From: Anaerolineales bacterium
GTDB taxonomy: Bacteria; Chloroflexota; Anaerolineae; Anaerolineales; Villigracilaceae
DNA length: 64,000 nt
NCBI GenBank assembly: GCA_019187665.1
Contig: JABARH010000017.1
Location: forward strand, 121,931-185,930
Direction: 5' to 3'
Below the pieces are notes generated by a model that did no database searches, had not been told where the DNA came from, and saw only the letters and a list, made by a program, of their open reading frames with translations. Positions 62,968 through 64,000 of this stretch are shown here, in pieces (positions within the stretch are counted from its first letter, which is position 1; each line of letters opens with the position of its first letter). A program made the translations under genes and the position numbers.

Positions 62968-63852
62968 TTAGAGTTTTGCGATGACGCTGGGGATGTGGTC
63001 GAGGAGGTCGCTGGCGAGGATGGAGGCGGCGCTTCCGATCTGCTGCAAGGCGGAGAGCGCGGCGCGGGCGTGGATCCACGCGCCGGCCGCGGCGGAGGGA
63101 AATGCGCGCATGCCCTGGGCGCGCAGACCGACGATGATTCCGGCAAGCACGTCGCCGGTGCCGGCGCGGGCGAGGGCGGCGGAGGCGAAGGGGTTGAGGG
63201 CGATGTTTCCATCCGGCGAGGCGGTGACGGTGAAGGCGCCTTTGAGGACGAGGATGCAGTTCCATGCCTGCGCGTATTTCAATGCGATGGTTTCGCGGTC
63301 GTTTTGGATTTTGTCTTTGGGGAGGCCGGTCAGGGTGGACATTTCTCCGGGGTGCGGGGTGAGGATTGTGTCCAGTGGAAGTTGTTTGTGCCAGTCGGGA
63401 ATCTGCGCGAGGAGGTTGAGTCCGTCGGCGTCTATGATGAGGGGAGGTAGTTTTGTTTGGAGGAGTTTGGCGAGGAAATCTTTTGTGGTTTCTTTTGTTC
63501 CGAGTCCGGGACCGATGAGGAGGGCGGTGGCGCGGGCGAGGTTTTGGGCGAGGGGGATGGCGGCGGCGCGTTCGATGAATCCGTTTTCGTGTGGGAGGGG
63601 AATCCAGGTGGCTTCGGGGAGTTGGCCGGCGAGGGCGGGGTGGAGGGGCGCGGGGATGGCGAGGGTGACGAGTCCGGCGCCGATGCGGTAGGCGGCTTTG
63701 GCGGAGAGGTATGGGGCGCCGGTGTAGGGGATGGATCCGGCGGCGATGAGGGCTGTGCCGAATGTGCCTTTGTGTGAGTCGGGGGGGCGGGGGGGCAGGA
63801 GGCTGGCGATCCAGTTTGGGTCGGGGGTGAGGCGGGAGGGGGGAGGTGTCAT
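62968..63852 (-). CDS. nnrD: ADP-dependent NAD(P)H-hydrate dehydratase (single-domain)
   Basis: 294 residues with the carbohydrate-kinase-like fold: SHKGTFGTALIAAGSIPYTG near the N-terminus, YLSAKAAYRIGAGLVTLAIP, LLIGPGLGT, LIIDADGLNLLA, LTPHPGEMSTLTGL, and the catalytic region ASAALARAGTGDVLAGIIVG. It repairs hydrated NAD(P)H with the NnrE epimerase. Many bacteria fuse both; here only the dehydratase is seen, and the upstream side is occupied by a heptamer array running to the window edge, so an epimerase beyond the edge cannot be excluded. No ribosome site precedes the ATG. Confidence 0.9.
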   Translation of the reverse strand: MTPPPSRLTPDPNWIASLLPPRPPDSHKGTFGTALIAAGSIPYTGAPYLSAKAAYRIGAGLVTLAIPAPLHPALAGQLPEATWIPLPHENGFIERAAAIPLAQNLARATALLIGPGLGTKETTKDFLAKLLQTKLPPLIIDADGLNLLAQIPDWHKQLPLDTILTPHPGEMSTLTGLPKDKIQNDRETIALKYAQAWNCILVLKGAFTVTASPDGNIALNPFASAALARAGTGDVLAGIIVGLRAQGMRAFPSAAAGAWIHARAALSALQQIGSAASILASDLLDHIPSVIAKL

Positions 63853-63853
63853 G

Positions 63854-64000
63854 TGTCAGGTGTCAGGGGTCAGGTGTCAGGTTTCAGGTGTCAGGGGTTA
63901 GGTGTCAGGGGTCGGGGGTCGGGGGTCGGGGGGCGGGGGTCAGGTGTCAGGTGTCAGGTGTCAGGTGTCAGGTGTGGGGTGTCGGGGGGCGGGTGTCAGG
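63854..64000 (+). repeat. Heptamer tandem array GTGTCAG/GGGTCGG, reaches the window end
   Basis: About 21 units with period 7, mainly GTGTCAG and GGGTCAG with a G-rich middle (GGGTCGG). It begins at the start codon of nnrD and is cut by the window edge. Confidence 0.85.

Noticed and set aside
61497..63212. 571-codon minus-strand frame across the SPFH gene and the 23-bp array
   Set aside because: The repeated peptide is only the translation of a 69-bp (3 x 23) periodicity; it crosses a strong terminator and is antisense to SPFH.

Overview
The window looks like a chromosome segment of a Chloroflexota bacterium, most likely class Anaerolineae. The reasons are the moderately high GC, the many single-TM Ser/Thr-kinase, TolB-like and lipoprotein genes with Pro/Thr-rich linkers, the absence of outer-membrane genes, and TATAAT boxes that sit directly against start codons. 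The taxonomic call is an inference; there is no rRNA gene here to confirm it.

Layout. 1-5.6 kb: a P-loop ATPase, two SPFH/band-7-like membrane proteins and a PHP-domain hydrolase. 5.6-18.3 kb: mostly housekeeping genes: tgt, a four-helix-bundle gene between inverted repeats, pncC, a membrane Ser/Thr kinase, uvrC with a response regulator, prfA-prmC-tsaC, a nucleosidase, uppP and a lipoprotein. 18.6-28.6 kb: pyrimidine phosphorylase, a degenerate tyrosine recombinase, tilS, methylmalonyl-CoA epimerase, serS behind a T-box leader, an ALDH7-type dehydrogenase and a thioesterase. 28.8-33.2 kb: a four-gene polar amino-acid ABC transporter. 33.3-42.7 kb: ybaK, a cNMP-binding protein, rel, a membrane protein, an EamA exporter, cystathionine beta-synthase, MoeB-rhodanese and an aldo/keto reductase. 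42.7-57.2 kb: an accessory island. It holds an IS3 remnant, an orphan nucleotidyltransferase, and a polymorphic-toxin (Rhs/YD-repeat) locus made of one complete 2028-residue secreted Rhs protein, its probable immunity gene and three 5'-truncated orphan Rhs cassettes with their own toxin tips and immunity candidates. 57.3-64 kb: a CBS-containing family II pyrophosphatase, a TolB-like propeller protein, HicBA, XdhC, an SPFH-HTH fusion, a 23-bp satellite and NAD(P)H-hydrate dehydratase.

The most interesting system is the Rhs locus. The complete gene has a perfect TTGACA -35 box and a TAGTAT -10 box, and their 16-nt spacer contains ten consecutive G residues; this is the architecture of phase-variable promoters. 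Downstream orphan cassettes share near-identical core blocks, which would allow toxin-tip exchange by recombination. One cassette is interrupted by an 88-bp inverted-repeat element flanked by a 7-bp repeat, and its removal in silico restores the frame through the D-P-S-G-H-C junction.

Throughout the window there are also small repeats: a MITE-like family of about 130 bp with 5-bp target duplications, a second dispersed family, heptamer and octamer tandem arrays, and a 16-copy 23-bp array. Eight genes have a -10 box ending 6-7 nt before the start codon and are predicted to give leaderless mRNAs.
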